Shown: in pieces, positions 22,637 through 29,721 of the stretch
Layout of the letters: each line of letters starts with the position of its first letter
Numbering within the stretch: position 1 is the first letter of the stretch
From: a virus
Length of the DNA: 35,054 nucleotides
Reading direction: 5' to 3' (one strand)
IMG/VR virus record: IMGVR_UViG_3300045921_000956
Span: 1-35,054 of that record
Made by a program: the position numbers and the translations under genes
The notes under the pieces: generated by a model
Database searches by the model: none
What the model was told of the DNA's origin: nothing
Seen by the model: the letters and a program-made list of their open reading frames with translations, nothing else

Positions 22637-23779
22637 TCAGTAATCGGTCTCGATATAGACGCGCGCCACTTCGATGTTGTGCGCGGCGGCCACCGCACCG
22701 TTGCGAACCTCCGCCTTCATCGCCATCAACGTGTTCGCCGCCGGCAGGTCCGTGGTGTAGCTCGTATCAAGAACGACAACGCCGGTGCTGATGTTTTCCA
22801 CGCGCACGAAAAGCGTGGAGCTGTCACCGGGCCTGGCAAACATGGTCAGCTCATAGCCGCTGGTGGTATTGCGCGCCGCGTCCGATCCGAGGTCGACCTT
22901 GGTCGCGGTGCCGCTCCCGTCGTTGCGCATGAACTGCCAGTTACCGGTCGAAGAATCGCCAGAGTCATAGCCGACGCCGCACATATTGACCAGCGCCGAA
23001 GGCTCACCGGCCAGCGCGGCGGTCGATGCGCACAACCCGACAAAAGACTGGCCACCGTTGAGGTTGATGTTCTGACCAAAGCGCGCACGGAAGAAAAACC
23101 CGCCCTTCGATGCCTGGTTGCTCAGACACCATTGTGTGTAGCCGGTGCGCATGCCCGATGTGGTGCCGGCGGTCGTACTGGTCTGGAAACGTGTGCGACG
23201 CACGGTCTGCCAGAGGTCCTGGCTGCCGGCCGGCGCAGACTGCTGGTGCGATATTGTCGAGGCGGTGGTCAGCACACCGCCGATGACATTGGGCGCGGTG
23301 GTGCCGTTCGCGGGTGATGTATTAAAAATCGAGTTGGCGAAGAGCGCCGGCTGCAGCGGTGTATCAACACCCGAGGGTCCGATCTGCCGCAGCACGCGAC
23401 GGCCGGCGATGGGTTTCGTGTAGAGCAGCAGCCCGCTGCCTGGTGCCGGCGGATCTGCCGACAGCTCGGGCACAAACATGCGGTCAGCCAGCGCCGTGAT
23501 GAACACATCCTTGGTGCCGGCACTAAAGTTGACGGGCGATCCTGCGTTCGACGACCGCAACACGGTGCCGCGGGCGATGGCCGGCGTGGCGCTGACGTAG
23601 CTGCCCAGGCCCAGCTCCCATTCATTCAAGGTGCGATGAACGACCGCATAAAAGAACGTGTCGGCATTCGCCGCCGCGGCGCTGAATGCGATAAACCCCG
23701 ATACCGCGCCGGCCAGCGTCAGGTTGCCGGTGCCGGTCGAGGTCGTGGTCTCGCGTACGCGGTCAGCGTGAACGTGCAT
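22637..23779 (-). CDS. Receptor-binding / tail spike-like protein
   Basis: The 380-residue product has an N-terminal domain (about 1-97) resembling the N terminus of the collar fibre at 1951-3045 (GTGN.T..GA.SGF...; NEWELGLGSYVS beside NWEAGLYTYVS; V.RSSN.G). From about 165 on it is a beta-rich C-terminal domain (FFFRARFGQNINLNGGQSFVG; SGYELTMFARPGDSSTLFVRVEN) like lectin-type or jelly-roll domains. A surface-binding role is likely. It starts 9 bases after the tail-fibre-like gene. Confidence 0.8.
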   Translation of the reverse strand: MHVHADRVRETTTSTGTGNLTLAGAVSGFIAFSAAAANADTFFYAVVHRTLNEWELGLGSYVSATPAIARGTVLRSSNAGSPVNFSAGTKDVFITALADRMFVPELSADPPAPGSGLLLYTKPIAGRRVLRQIGPSGVDTPLQPALFANSIFNTSPANGTTAPNVIGGVLTTASTISHQQSAPAGSQDLWQTVRRTRFQTSTTAGTTSGMRTGYTQWCLSNQASKGGFFFRARFGQNINLNGGQSFVGLCASTAALAGEPSALVNMCGVGYDSGDSSTGNWQFMRNDGSGTATKVDLGSDAARNTTSGYELTMFARPGDSSTLFVRVENISTGVVVLDTSYTTDLPAANTLMAMKAEVRNGAVAAAHNIEVARVYIETDY

Positions 23780-23788
23780 GGCTGCGGA

Positions 23789-24307
23789 TCAGTTGTCGAT
23801 CTGGATGGTCAGCGCGCCGGCGGCAAAACTCGGCGCGGCGTCGCCGTTGTTGATGGTCTTCGACACGGTCAACGCCTGGCACAGCAGCATGTTCCCGGAA
23901 GTCGATGCGTCGAAGATCCCGAAGTGCGTCACCGTTCCCCAGTTCGCTGTCGGTGCGGGGAACGTGATGGCCGATGAGTTGCTGGTCGTGCCCGAGGTGC
24001 CCGTCGAAACGCCGGTACCGGAGTTCTGGGTGTTGGCCCAGTTCGTGCCGTTTGAGGTGACCGCCACGCGCGCGTAGCTGCCGCCGGAGACCTCGGTGCC
24101 GGTGCTGGAGTCGGAGCAGGCCGCGGTGTGCAGGCTGACGTACAGCGTGGAGGGCGCGGTGTAGGACGTGCCACGAAAAAGGTGGTCGATAATCTTGTTT
24201 TCGAGGTAGTCCGTTAGCGGACCGGCGTGCGCCGGCAACGCGGTGATGGCAACGGCGGCGAGCAGCGCCAGCAGCGCGCTGCGGAATTTAAGCGTGAGTC
24301 GTTTCAT
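23789..24307 (-). CDS. Tail-fibre-like protein with N-terminal signal peptide
   Basis: The 172-residue protein has a standard signal peptide (basic MKRLTLKFR, hydrophobic ALLALLAAVAITAL, cleavage likely after AHA at about residue 28). The mature part opens LTDYLENKIIDHLFRGTSYT, then APSTLYVSLHTA, GGSYARVAVT and NWGTVTHFGIFDA, the pattern of small phage tail fibre proteins, which normally lack any signal. GGAG lies about 8 nt upstream of the ATG. The fused signal implies export or membrane placement, or the gene was joined to a secretory leader. Confidence 0.8.
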   Translation of the reverse strand: MKRLTLKFRSALLALLAAVAITALPAHAGPLTDYLENKIIDHLFRGTSYTAPSTLYVSLHTAACSDSSTGTEVSGGSYARVAVTSNGTNWANTQNSGTGVSTGTSGTTSNSSAITFPAPTANWGTVTHFGIFDASTSGNMLLCQALTVSKTINNGDAAPSFAAGALTIQIDN

Positions 24308-24331
24308 GTGCAGTCTCCGTGTGGTTTCATT

Positions 24332-24589
24332 TCATTTACAGGCTGCGATCAGCTCGATTTCGTATGCCTTGCGCTGCTCGCGCTCGGCGAAGCACATGCG
24401 CGCCTGCTCGTGCAGCGGTGCGCCCAGCGGCAGATGGTTGACGGCGAAGTCGGGCCGCGGCGGCAGATCGCGCTTCGCTTCGACCTTGACCGGGATCTCG
24501 ACGCGCACGACGTCCGGCGCGATCGGCGTTTGCGGCGGCGTTGCGCAGCCGGCTGCCGCCATCAGCCACAGAGCAGCGGCAGCCCTCAT
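24332..24589 (-). CDS. o-spanin (Rz1-like outer membrane lipoprotein)
   Basis: The 85-residue product has a lipoprotein signal with lipobox AAGC (Cys15), followed by a Pro-rich segment (TPPQTPIAPD; RDLPPRPDF) as in Rz1 proteins. It should be lipidated and placed in the inner leaflet of the outer membrane to bind the i-spanin and fuse membranes at the end of lysis. Its start overlaps the i-spanin stop as ATGA, the separate-but-adjacent spanin layout. Confidence 0.82.
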   Translation of the reverse strand: MRAAAALWLMAAAGCATPPQTPIAPDVVRVEIPVKVEAKRDLPPRPDFAVNHLPLGAPLHEQARMCFAEREQRKAYEIELIAACK

Positions 24590-25017
24590 GGCGCGGCCCT
24601 CTCTTTTCTCAGCAGCCCGTCGATGTACAGGCGCGTGGCCTCGGCCGGGTCCTGGCCCGGCGGCGGCTGGTAGCGCGCGATCTCGCGTGCCTGGTCCTTG
24701 TGCGGTTGCGCCGTTCTCGCGGCGGCCTGGCGCTCGGCGGCCAGCACGCGCTCGGCCTCCAGCTGGGCGTCGATCAGCCTGGCGATGGCTTGAGTCTGCT
24801 CGCCGGTGAACTTCTTGAGATCGTCGAACTTCGCCGACCAGCCGCGGACCTTGTCCCGCTCGAGCGCCAGCTTTGACTTCGCTTCGATGGCGTCGGCGCG
24901 GGCAACGTTGCGCTCGATCATCATCACGCTGCCCCAGGCGCCGACGGCAAGGACTGCAACAAGGCCGGCGACGCCGGCCCCGAATGCGAGCTTGCCGGAG
25001 ATAAGGTCCGGGATCAC
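24586..25017 (-). CDS. i-spanin (Rz-like inner membrane lysis protein)
   Basis: Starting at GTG in a GTGA overlap, the 143-residue product has one N-terminal transmembrane segment (about 11-33) and a long periplasmic coiled coil (AIEAKSKLALERDKV; KFTGEQTQAIARLIDAQL), the standard i-spanin layout. It pairs with the next gene's lipoprotein. No sequence motif is diagnostic, but topology, length and neighbours agree. Confidence 0.8.
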   Translation of the reverse strand: MIPDLISGKLAFGAGVAGLVAVLAVGAWGSVMMIERNVARADAIEAKSKLALERDKVRGWSAKFDDLKKFTGEQTQAIARLIDAQLEAERVLAAERQAAARTAQPHKDQAREIARYQPPPGQDPAEATRLYIDGLLRKERAAP

Positions 25018-25301
25018 GGCGAACCCCCGAGGGTCATGCGCTGCTCGGTGATCTTGCGCATGACGGCATTGATCACCGGCAGCGCGGCGGCGATGACGGC
25101 GTAGAAGTTCACCGGCAGCAGCGGCTGCACCACGCCCAGCACCGACTCAGCCGCGGCGAGCGCGGCGATCACGGCGTTGATGGCGAGCGTGCGGCTGCGC
25201 CGGCAAGCGCCTTCGCAGCCGGCGTCGATGCGCGAATACCACCACATCAGCGCCAGCACCACGGCGACGACGACGAGGATGACCTTGAGGACTAGATGCA
25301 C
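25014..25301 (-). CDS. Holin-like small membrane protein
   Basis: The 95-residue protein has a strong N-terminal membrane segment (about 4-21, VLKVILVVVAVVLALMWW), a Cys-containing loop (DAGCEGACRR) and one or two further hydrophobic stretches (about 41-55 and 61-80), ending charged. Size, topology and location between the muramidase and the spanins point to a holin or pinholin. No holin family is recognised with certainty, and the neighbour at 25292-25621 is an alternative. Confidence 0.65.
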   Translation of the reverse strand: MHLVLKVILVVVAVVLALMWWYSRIDAGCEGACRRSRTLAINAVIAALAAAESVLGVVQPLLPVNFYAVIAAALPVINAVMRKITEQRMTLGGSP

Positions 25302-25621
25302 GACAGGGCCTCGCGTTTATTCGATTGCTCAAGCAGCTCGCGCACGCGGGTCTCCAGCTGCTGGATGCGCGCTTCCTGGCGTTCGATGACCTCTGCCGCC
25401 TGGCGCAGCAATTCCAGTTCGACGATGGCAAATTGCCGGGACTGCGGTGGCGGGCCGGTCTCGGCGCCGGCGGCCGTGGTGGCGATCAGCAGGGACGCGG
25501 CGAGGATGACCATGCCGGTACCGGCGCCGGCGAGTGCGGGACCGGCCGGCTCCAGGCGCTGGCGGCAGCCGATCGCGATCATGGCCAGCCCGAGGATCAG
25601 CAGTGCGATGCCGGCGGTCAT
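25292..25621 (-). CDS. Membrane protein in the lysis cassette
   Basis: The 109-residue product has two hydrophobic segments (about 3-18 and 30-52) followed by a coiled coil (VELELLRQAAEVIERQEARIQQLETRV). It overlaps the muramidase stop as ATGA. It could be a second holin-type protein or an antiholin, since Mu-like phages often have two small membrane proteins here. Function is not determined. Confidence 0.65.
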   Translation of the reverse strand: MTAGIALLILGLAMIAIGCRQRLEPAGPALAGAGTGMVILAASLLIATTAAGAETGPPPQSRQFAIVELELLRQAAEVIERQEARIQQLETRVRELLEQSNKREALSCI

Positions 25622-26199
25622 GACATGCCCTTGTATTTGCGGAACGCGTCGCGGATGCGCTCGGCGTAGTCGTTCGGCCGCGGGCCGTTGTAGACCTTTT
25701 TGAAATCCTGCCAGCGGTGGTCGCGCAGCTCGTCGGCCAGGCCCATCGCCTTGATGACGTTGACGAAGCAGTCGAGGTGTGCGCCCTCGCTGCGATACAT
25801 GCGGTTGATGAAGTCCTGCAGGCTGGAGGCGCCGGCGATGCGCCAGTTGAATCCCATGATCTGGAAGCGACCCCAGCTCGCGCTCATCAGCGCGGCATCA
25901 CGGTTCAGCGCGACGGCTTTTTGCAGGCGCTTGTGTTCCGCCGGGCCGCCGACATAGAGCGCCGGGTTGTAGCGCGGGCTGCTGATGTCCGGGTGCGTGG
26001 CGTCGAAGGCGCGGGCGGTCAGTCTGCTGAACCAGTGGGCCTCGAACAGGATCTTCGGCGCGATGCCGTCGGGGTCGAAGCCGCCGCCGGGCGCTTCGAC
26101 ATCGGCGACGGCGCGGATCGCCTCGGGCTCGCAGCCCAGTGCGGCGGCTGCGCGCTCGAAGTCGTCTGGTCCGATTACTTTGGGGTCATTGCGACGCAT
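25618..26199 (-). CDS. N-acetylmuramidase endolysin
   Basis: The 193-residue protein matches the N-acetylmuramidase (DUF3380) family through most of its length: VADVEAPGGGF with the probable catalytic Glu35, KILFEAHWFSRLT, ASWGRFQIMGFNW, FINRMYRSEGAHLDCFVNVI and KKVYNGP. It should cut the glycan backbone of peptidoglycan at lysis. No signal peptide is seen, so it needs the holin to cross the membrane. No clear ribosome site lies before the ATG. A candidate activator site centred 43.5 nt upstream overlaps the end of mor. Confidence 0.9.
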   Translation of the reverse strand: MRRNDPKVIGPDDFERAAAALGCEPEAIRAVADVEAPGGGFDPDGIAPKILFEAHWFSRLTARAFDATHPDISSPRYNPALYVGGPAEHKRLQKAVALNRDAALMSASWGRFQIMGFNWRIAGASSLQDFINRMYRSEGAHLDCFVNVIKAMGLADELRDHRWQDFKKVYNGPRPNDYAERIRDAFRKYKGMS

Positions 26200-26235
26200 G
26201 CCGCCGATGTTGGCGGCAGCGCGCCGGAAACTCTT

Positions 26236-26249
26236 TTAACCGGCGTTAA
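26236..26249. promoter_or_regulatory. Candidate activator operator upstream of the muramidase
   Basis: The inverted repeat TTAAC-CGGC-GTTAA overlaps the stop codon of the Mor-like gene. It matches, as the reverse complement, the 14-bp site upstream of the protease gene at 14539-14552, and both centres lie exactly 43.5 nt from the start codon. I found no other copy in the window. Mu places activator-dependent promoters at the same two genes. Confidence 0.5.
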
Positions 26250-26635
26250 TTCTTGCCGGAGGCGGGATTCGTTGCGGCGGAGGATACCACTCTGGCTTCG
26301 GCAAACAAGCGGCCCTGGTCGCGCTCGCGCACCAGCCGGGCCATTTTGCCGACGACGCGGTAGACGTGAACCAGCGTCACGCCGAACTCCCGCACCAGGT
26401 CTTCGTGGTTGTGGCCGTTGAACTTCTGCCACATCTGCTCGTCGCGTTGCGAGATTTCGTATTCCCTCCCGATGGGGATGTAGACCTGCTGCCCGCCCCA
26501 ATGCTTGCGGACGCATTCAGCGATCTTGAACGCGACTGTGCGCGCCTGGGTATCCGGAAGTCCCTCGGCACGCAGCAACTGCTCAGCGCGGGCGGCGAGG
26601 TCGGACAGCAGTTCCGGGTAGGCGGCTTCGCTCAC
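26246..26635 (-). CDS. mor: Mor-type middle/late transcription activator
   Basis: I start this at the GTG ending at 26635, which overlaps the GemA stop as GTGA; the longer frame upstream is GemA read out of frame. The 129-residue product fits the Mor family: an N-terminal helical dimerisation region, a short beta segment YIPIGREYEISQRD and a C-terminal helix-turn-helix HEDLVREFGVTLVHVYRVVGK (about 78-97). Mor-type proteins bind an inverted repeat and recruit sigma-70 polymerase. It is the last gene before the lysis operon, so control of the lysis and head genes is expected. Confidence 0.88.
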   Translation of the reverse strand: MSEAAYPELLSDLAARAEQLLRAEGLPDTQARTVAFKIAECVRKHWGGQQVYIPIGREYEISQRDEQMWQKFNGHNHEDLVREFGVTLVHVYRVVGKMARLVRERDQGRLFAEARVVSSAATNPASGKN

Positions 26636-27075
26636 ACGCCACGTCCTTTGGTGCGCGCAGCGTCCTTGTTCAGCGCCGCGACGATCGCATGCAGTTGATC
26701 CGGCGAGCAAAACTCCAGCCTTTCCACGTGAAACATCTGGCGCGCAATGCCCTCGGCATACGCCTTGCCGCGGCCTGCGGATTTCAGTTGCATGATGATC
26801 TTGCGCAGCAGCGGCTTGCGGTCGGGGCTGGCCTGGTCCACCCATGCCCATTCCGACGGCCGCGGCTTCGAAGGTTTGCCGGGTTTGAAGCCGAGCGCGC
26901 GCAGCCGCGCCAGCACGCGCTGTCTGCCTGTCCAGTCCAGGTCGCCCGCGCTTCTGACGCGAGCGACGGTGAATAGCATCGCCTCATAGACCTCTCTATC
27001 CATGCCGAGCTGCTTCGCGGCGATGTGAATCGCCGCGAGGTCTCGTCGTTTCTGATCGGGGTCAACAATCTTCAT
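26632..27075 (-). CDS. gemA: Regulatory protein GemA (DUF1018)
   Basis: The 147-residue product fits the GemA family: an N-terminal RRDLAAIHIAAKQLGMDREVYEAML, LDWTGRQRVLARLRALGF and a C-terminal VERLEFCSPDQLHAIVAALN. Mu GemA changes host gene expression and DNA supercoiling. It lies directly upstream of mor, as gp16 does in Mu, and starts inside the previous small gene with a 14-nt overlap. Confidence 0.9.
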   Translation of the reverse strand: MKIVDPDQKRRDLAAIHIAAKQLGMDREVYEAMLFTVARVRSAGDLDWTGRQRVLARLRALGFKPGKPSKPRPSEWAWVDQASPDRKPLLRKIIMQLKSAGRGKAYAEGIARQMFHVERLEFCSPDQLHAIVAALNKDAARTKGRGV

Positions 27076-27232
27076 GGTGAAACCCTTGGTTGCGCTCGGC
27101 GGCGCGCTGGTCCAGCAGCCGGATGTATTCCCGCCAGTGCGCGTTGGCCTGCTCGATGTCGCCGCGGTGGTCGGCCGCGATGGACGCAGCGAGCGCGGCC
27201 TTGATCTGACGTTCGATTTCGTCGCTGCTCAC
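27062..27232 (-). CDS. Small hypothetical early protein (56 residues)
   Basis: A GTG at 27230-27232 in a GTGA overlap opens a 56-codon frame (VSSDEIERQIKAALAASIAAD...) ending inside the start of gemA. The product is a charged, probably all-helical small protein (HWREYIRLLDQRAAERNQ). Tight coupling on both sides supports it as a gene. No function is recognised. Confidence 0.65.
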   Translation of the reverse strand: MSSDEIERQIKAALAASIAADHRGDIEQANAHWREYIRLLDQRAAERNQGFHHEDC

Positions 27233-27423
27233 GCGAAGTGCCTTTCATAAATCCGGTCGATGACCGCGATCTGCTTTTCGGTAATGCCGCGTGTGTCTTC
27301 TCCGTTCTTCGACCAGCCCACCACGGATCTGATGAAGTCGGTCTCCCAGGCGTTGATGTCCCTGGTGCCGACGAGCCCGCCCAGCTGCTTGATCTTGGCA
27401 CCAAGGGAAACGAGGCGTGGCAT
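27229..27423 (-). CDS. Small hypothetical early protein (64 residues)
   Basis: The ATG ending at 27423 overlaps the previous stop as TGATG and gives 64 residues (MPRLVSLGAKIKQLGGLVGTRDINAWETDF...). The C-terminal half (GITEKQIAVIDRIYERHF) resembles short phage proteins beside gemA and may form a compact helical domain. The longer upstream reading is out of register with the gene chain. Function unknown. Confidence 0.7.
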   Translation of the reverse strand: MPRLVSLGAKIKQLGGLVGTRDINAWETDFIRSVVGWSKNGEDTRGITEKQIAVIDRIYERHFA

Positions 27424-27671
27424 CAGCCGGCCCTCCGGTTTTCCTGCCGGTCTACGATGCGCGGGCTGTGCCACACCAGATGCCGGCGGATATTGCTTAC
27501 CCACTGCGCGGCGAGATCGTGGCTCTCGGTGAAGCCGTAGGCGCGCCAGGTGCCCATGCCGTCGCGGTAGCGCACTTCATAACGCTGGCCGCGGTCCTGG
27601 TGGCCGTAGAGTTGGCGGAAGCCGGACTTTTGCGAGTTGCGGCGCCGAGCCTCGCGATTGATGCCGGACAT
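27423..27671 (-). CDS. Small hypothetical early protein (82 residues)
   Basis: I choose the ATG ending at 27671 because GGAGG lies 9 nt upstream; an ATG three codons earlier directly abuts the GGAGG and is unlikely. The basic product (MSGINREARRRNSQKSGFRQ...) contains RYEVRYRDGMGTWRAYGFTESHD, a beta-type stretch. Stop and start overlap neighbours on both sides. No family is recognised. Confidence 0.7.
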   Translation of the reverse strand: MSGINREARRRNSQKSGFRQLYGHQDRGQRYEVRYRDGMGTWRAYGFTESHDLAAQWVSNIRRHLVWHSPRIVDRQENRRAG

Positions 27672-27739
27672 CAGCGCCATCCTCCGGTTTTGGAATGGAA
27701 ACCGGCCGGCACGCGCTTGAGGCCACGCAGCGTCATCAT
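27671..27739 (-). CDS. 22-residue mini-ORF in the coupled early chain
   Basis: ATG at 27737-27739 overlaps the upstream stop as ATGA, and its TGA at 27671-27673 overlaps the next ATG as TGATG. The 22-residue product begins MMTLRGLKRVPAGF. The exact fit of both junctions suggests a translated coupling peptide even if it has no other role. The downstream GGAGG lies inside it. Confidence 0.5.
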   Translation of the reverse strand: MMTLRGLKRVPAGFHSKTGGWR

Positions 27740-27951
27740 GTAAAAGTCCTCCGTTTGGTGATGTGCCAGCCCTGGCACAGCGGGCACGGGTAGGTGCGCA
27801 GTGCGAGGCCGCGCTGGCGCGTGGCGCGCGCGGCGACGCGTTCGGCGAGTTTTTCGTTAGTGTAACGGCGCTTGTTCTTGCAGCCGTGCACGACGCTGTA
27901 GCGGTCGCCGGGATCGCGCGGGGCCTTGCTGTGGGCGGCGTATTTATTCAT
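27736..27951 (-). CDS. Small protein with CPLCxGWH motif
   Basis: The ATG ending at 27951 overlaps the upstream stop as TGATG and gives 71 residues. The sequence HGCKNKRRYTNEKLAERVA followed by LRTYPCPLCQGWHITKR is a small basic domain with a possible metal site (one Cys near the start, CPLC and a His). Similar short phage and bacterial proteins exist with CP.C.GWH.T. A nucleic-acid-binding role is possible, not shown. Confidence 0.75.
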   Translation of the reverse strand: MNKYAAHSKAPRDPGDRYSVVHGCKNKRRYTNEKLAERVAARATRQRGLALRTYPCPLCQGWHITKRRTFT

Positions 27952-28502
27952 CAATGCTCGGCCTCCTCTTCGGCGGATTCCTTGAGCAGCGCGGAGACCA
28001 GGGCGTCGACTTCGCTCGCGGTGTCCTTGACGAAAACGACGTCGCCGGCGCCGGTGATCTCGATGCCGAGGCGCTTCAAGTCGGCGGCCGACAGGTCGTA
28101 GACGGCGGGCTTGTGCACTTTCTCCTCGACGCGGACCAGCAGCTCGGCCTGGTCCTTCGGCAGTTGCGCGCGGATGCGCTTGATGACGGCGGCCTCGTCG
28201 GCGAAGGTCACGGTGCCCTTGGCCTTCTGGTAGCCGATCTTGATGCCGTGAAAGGTGCGCGAGCGCGGTTTCTCGAACAGCTCGGGCACTGCGGCGACGC
28301 TGGCGCGCAGTGCGGCTTCGGCGTCCTTGCAGACGGCGACGCAGGCGCGGATTTCACGGATATGCTGCCGTTTGAGGGCGTCGATCTTCGACGTCAACGA
28401 TCCGACATGCTCGGCGAGTTGCCCGCGTGCCGCGGCGTAGGTCTCGACGAGCTTTTCAAGCGTGCTTAAAGTCGGTTTTTCGAGATGTTCAGCTTTGCCC
28501 AT
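27951..28502 (-). CDS. Probable host-nuclease inhibitor (Gam-like)
   Basis: The 183-residue protein has a long N-terminal coiled coil (STLEKLVETYAAARGQLAEHVGSL) followed by a conserved-looking core RTFHGIKIGYQKAKGTVTFADEAAVIKRI and a C-terminal DLKRLGIEITGAGDVVF. This two-part layout resembles Mu Gam family proteins, which bind DNA ends and block RecBCD. Position in the early region fits. AAGGAAG precedes the ATG. Assignment is by pattern only and is moderate. Confidence 0.65.
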   Translation of the reverse strand: MGKAEHLEKPTLSTLEKLVETYAAARGQLAEHVGSLTSKIDALKRQHIREIRACVAVCKDAEAALRASVAAVPELFEKPRSRTFHGIKIGYQKAKGTVTFADEAAVIKRIRAQLPKDQAELLVRVEEKVHKPAVYDLSAADLKRLGIEITGAGDVVFVKDTASEVDALVSALLKESAEEEAEH

Positions 28503-28567
28503 CGGTGCTTCCTTTCAATCAGTCCCGGCCATCGAGCGCGGCATTGCTGCCGGGGCCGGACGCAAAA

Positions 28568-28888
28568 TCAGGTTTTCAGCCGCATCTGCCCGAGCAGGTC
28601 CGGCAGAGTCAGCTTGCGCAGAGATGCCTCCAGCGTCAGCGAGTGCAGCGCACGGCTGCGCAGGAACTTGCAGGTGTCCTCCACCTCGGTGTCAGTCGCG
28701 GCGATGAAGTAGCCGGTCTTCGGGTGGCCGCAGACCGCGATGCCTTCCATGCGCAGTTCGGTCACCAGCGACCGGACGTGGCGCTTGGTGGTGCAGAGCT
28801 GGACGGCCAGCGCTTCGGCGGTGATGCCGTTGCCGGCGCCGACGTGGCGCTGCAGCGTGGTCAATGCCTGATGCTTGTTGGCGATCAT
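28568..28888 (-). CDS. Helix-turn-helix protein (early region)
   Basis: The start ATG ending at 28888 has GGAGG 7 nt upstream and overlaps the previous stop as ATGA; the longer frame is unsupported. The 106-residue product has GITAEALAVQLCTTKRHVRSLVTELRMEG, a winged helix-turn-helix (about 21-50) followed by a wing IAVCGHPKTGYFIA. It should bind DNA, likely as a regulator. A 65-base gap follows before the Gam-like gene. Confidence 0.78.
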   Translation of the reverse strand: MIANKHQALTTLQRHVGAGNGITAEALAVQLCTTKRHVRSLVTELRMEGIAVCGHPKTGYFIAATDTEVEDTCKFLRSRALHSLTLEASLRKLTLPDLLGQMRLKT

Positions 28889-29250
28889 CGTCCGCCCTCC
28901 AGTCGATGCACGCGGCCCAGCGGCGGCGTGACGTTTCGGTTCATGCCCAGCGCGCCGGCGAGCGCTCTGTGGTCGTAATGCGGCGCGCCCCTGGCCGTGC
29001 GCACCGCGCCGTCGTCGGGCCTGGTGTAGATGGCGAAGGCCTGCCCGCGTTGCGTGAGCCACCACTCATAGCCGCCACCCGATCCGCGGCGGCGATCGCG
29101 CTCAGCGTGCCCGTTCTCGCGCATGCGGTTCAACCAGTAGCTGACGGCTTCCCGGTGTACGCCCAGCTCGCGCGCGATCCGCGTGGCCGAGTTGCGGCCT
29201 TCGAGGATCAGCATCGCGCGGGCAACGGCGTAGTCGGTCAGCGCGCTCAC
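28885..29250 (-). CDS. Helix-turn-helix protein, MarR-like layout
   Basis: Starting at GTG in a GTGA overlap, the 121-residue product has a winged-helix N-terminal domain (SATRIARELGVHREAVSYWLNRMRENGHAERD, about 21-53). The C-terminal part is Gly/Arg-rich without clear fold. A DNA-binding role is likely. Two adjacent HTH genes in this place suggest local control of early functions. Confidence 0.75.
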   Translation of the reverse strand: MSALTDYAVARAMLILEGRNSATRIARELGVHREAVSYWLNRMRENGHAERDRRRGSGGGYEWWLTQRGQAFAIYTRPDDGAVRTARGAPHYDHRALAGALGMNRNVTPPLGRVHRLEGGR

Positions 29251-29363
29251 GCGATGGCCTCGACCAGTGCGACGGCGCGTTCTTGCTGCTCCAGCGCGGC
29301 GTCCATGTCATCGCCAGCGTCCAGCTTGGCGAGCGCCTCGCGGATTTTATGGACTTTGCTCAT
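29247..29363 (-). CDS. 38-residue helical mini-protein
   Basis: ATG at 29361-29363 overlaps the previous stop as ATGA and the frame ends in a GTGA overlap with the next gene. The product MSKVHKIREALAKLDAGDDM... is a short amphipathic helix. It fills the only gap between neighbours, and both junctions are coupled, so it is probably translated. No function is recognised. Confidence 0.55.
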   Translation of the reverse strand: MSKVHKIREALAKLDAGDDMDAALEQQERAVALVEAIA

Positions 29364-29554
29364 GCTTGCCTTTCCGCGGCATCGAGCCGCTGTTGAAGTT
29401 CGCGCTGGCGCGGCAGCAGGGTGTCTCCGGCCAGCGCGGCGCAGATCCGGTACGGCCGGGCGATGAATTGCTCGAACGTGCAGAACCGGCGGATGCAGGG
29501 GTTGGCGGTAAAGATCTCGCCCCAGCGCTCGAGGTGTTCGTCGCTGTAGGTCAT
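29360..29554 (-). CDS. Small hypothetical early protein (64 residues)
   Basis: The ATG ending at 29554 has GGAGG 6 nt upstream and opens MTYSDEHLERWGEIFTANPC, ending in RQRELQQRLDAAERQA. Short proteins with a WGEIF...F.QF...P pattern recur in the early region of Mu-like phages, as far as I recall. The product is mostly helical. The longer reading upstream is out of frame with the real genes. Confidence 0.72.
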   Translation of the reverse strand: MTYSDEHLERWGEIFTANPCIRRFCTFEQFIARPYRICAALAGDTLLPRQRELQQRLDAAERQA

Positions 29555-29721
29555 GACGCCCTCCGGGTGATGCGCGAGACCTTGCGGCGCGATTCCTCCT
29601 CGGCTTCGAGGCGGCGCTGCTCTTCGGCCTTCTGTTGCCGGCGGATGCGCGCGAAGGTCTTGCGGATGTCGGTCGCCGCGGCCGGCACGTAACGGAACTC
29701 CCTGTTGAGGATGTTGCTCAT
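29551..29721 (-). CDS. Small basic coiled-coil protein (56 residues)
   Basis: ATG at 29719-29721 overlaps the upstream stop as ATGA and the frame ends in an ATGA overlap. The 56-residue product begins MSNILNREFRYVPAAATDIR and continues as an Arg/Glu-rich helix (RRQQKAEEQRRLEAEEESRR). Similar short proteins occur beside the next gene in Mu-like phages. No function is recognised. Confidence 0.65.
   Translation of the reverse strand: MSNILNREFRYVPAAATDIRKTFARIRRQQKAEEQRRLEAEEESRRKVSRITRRAS

Noticed and set aside
26246-26851. 201-residue version of the Mor-like protein
   Set aside because: The extra N terminus is gemA read in another frame; the GTG at 26635 overlaps the gemA stop and starts the conserved Mor region.
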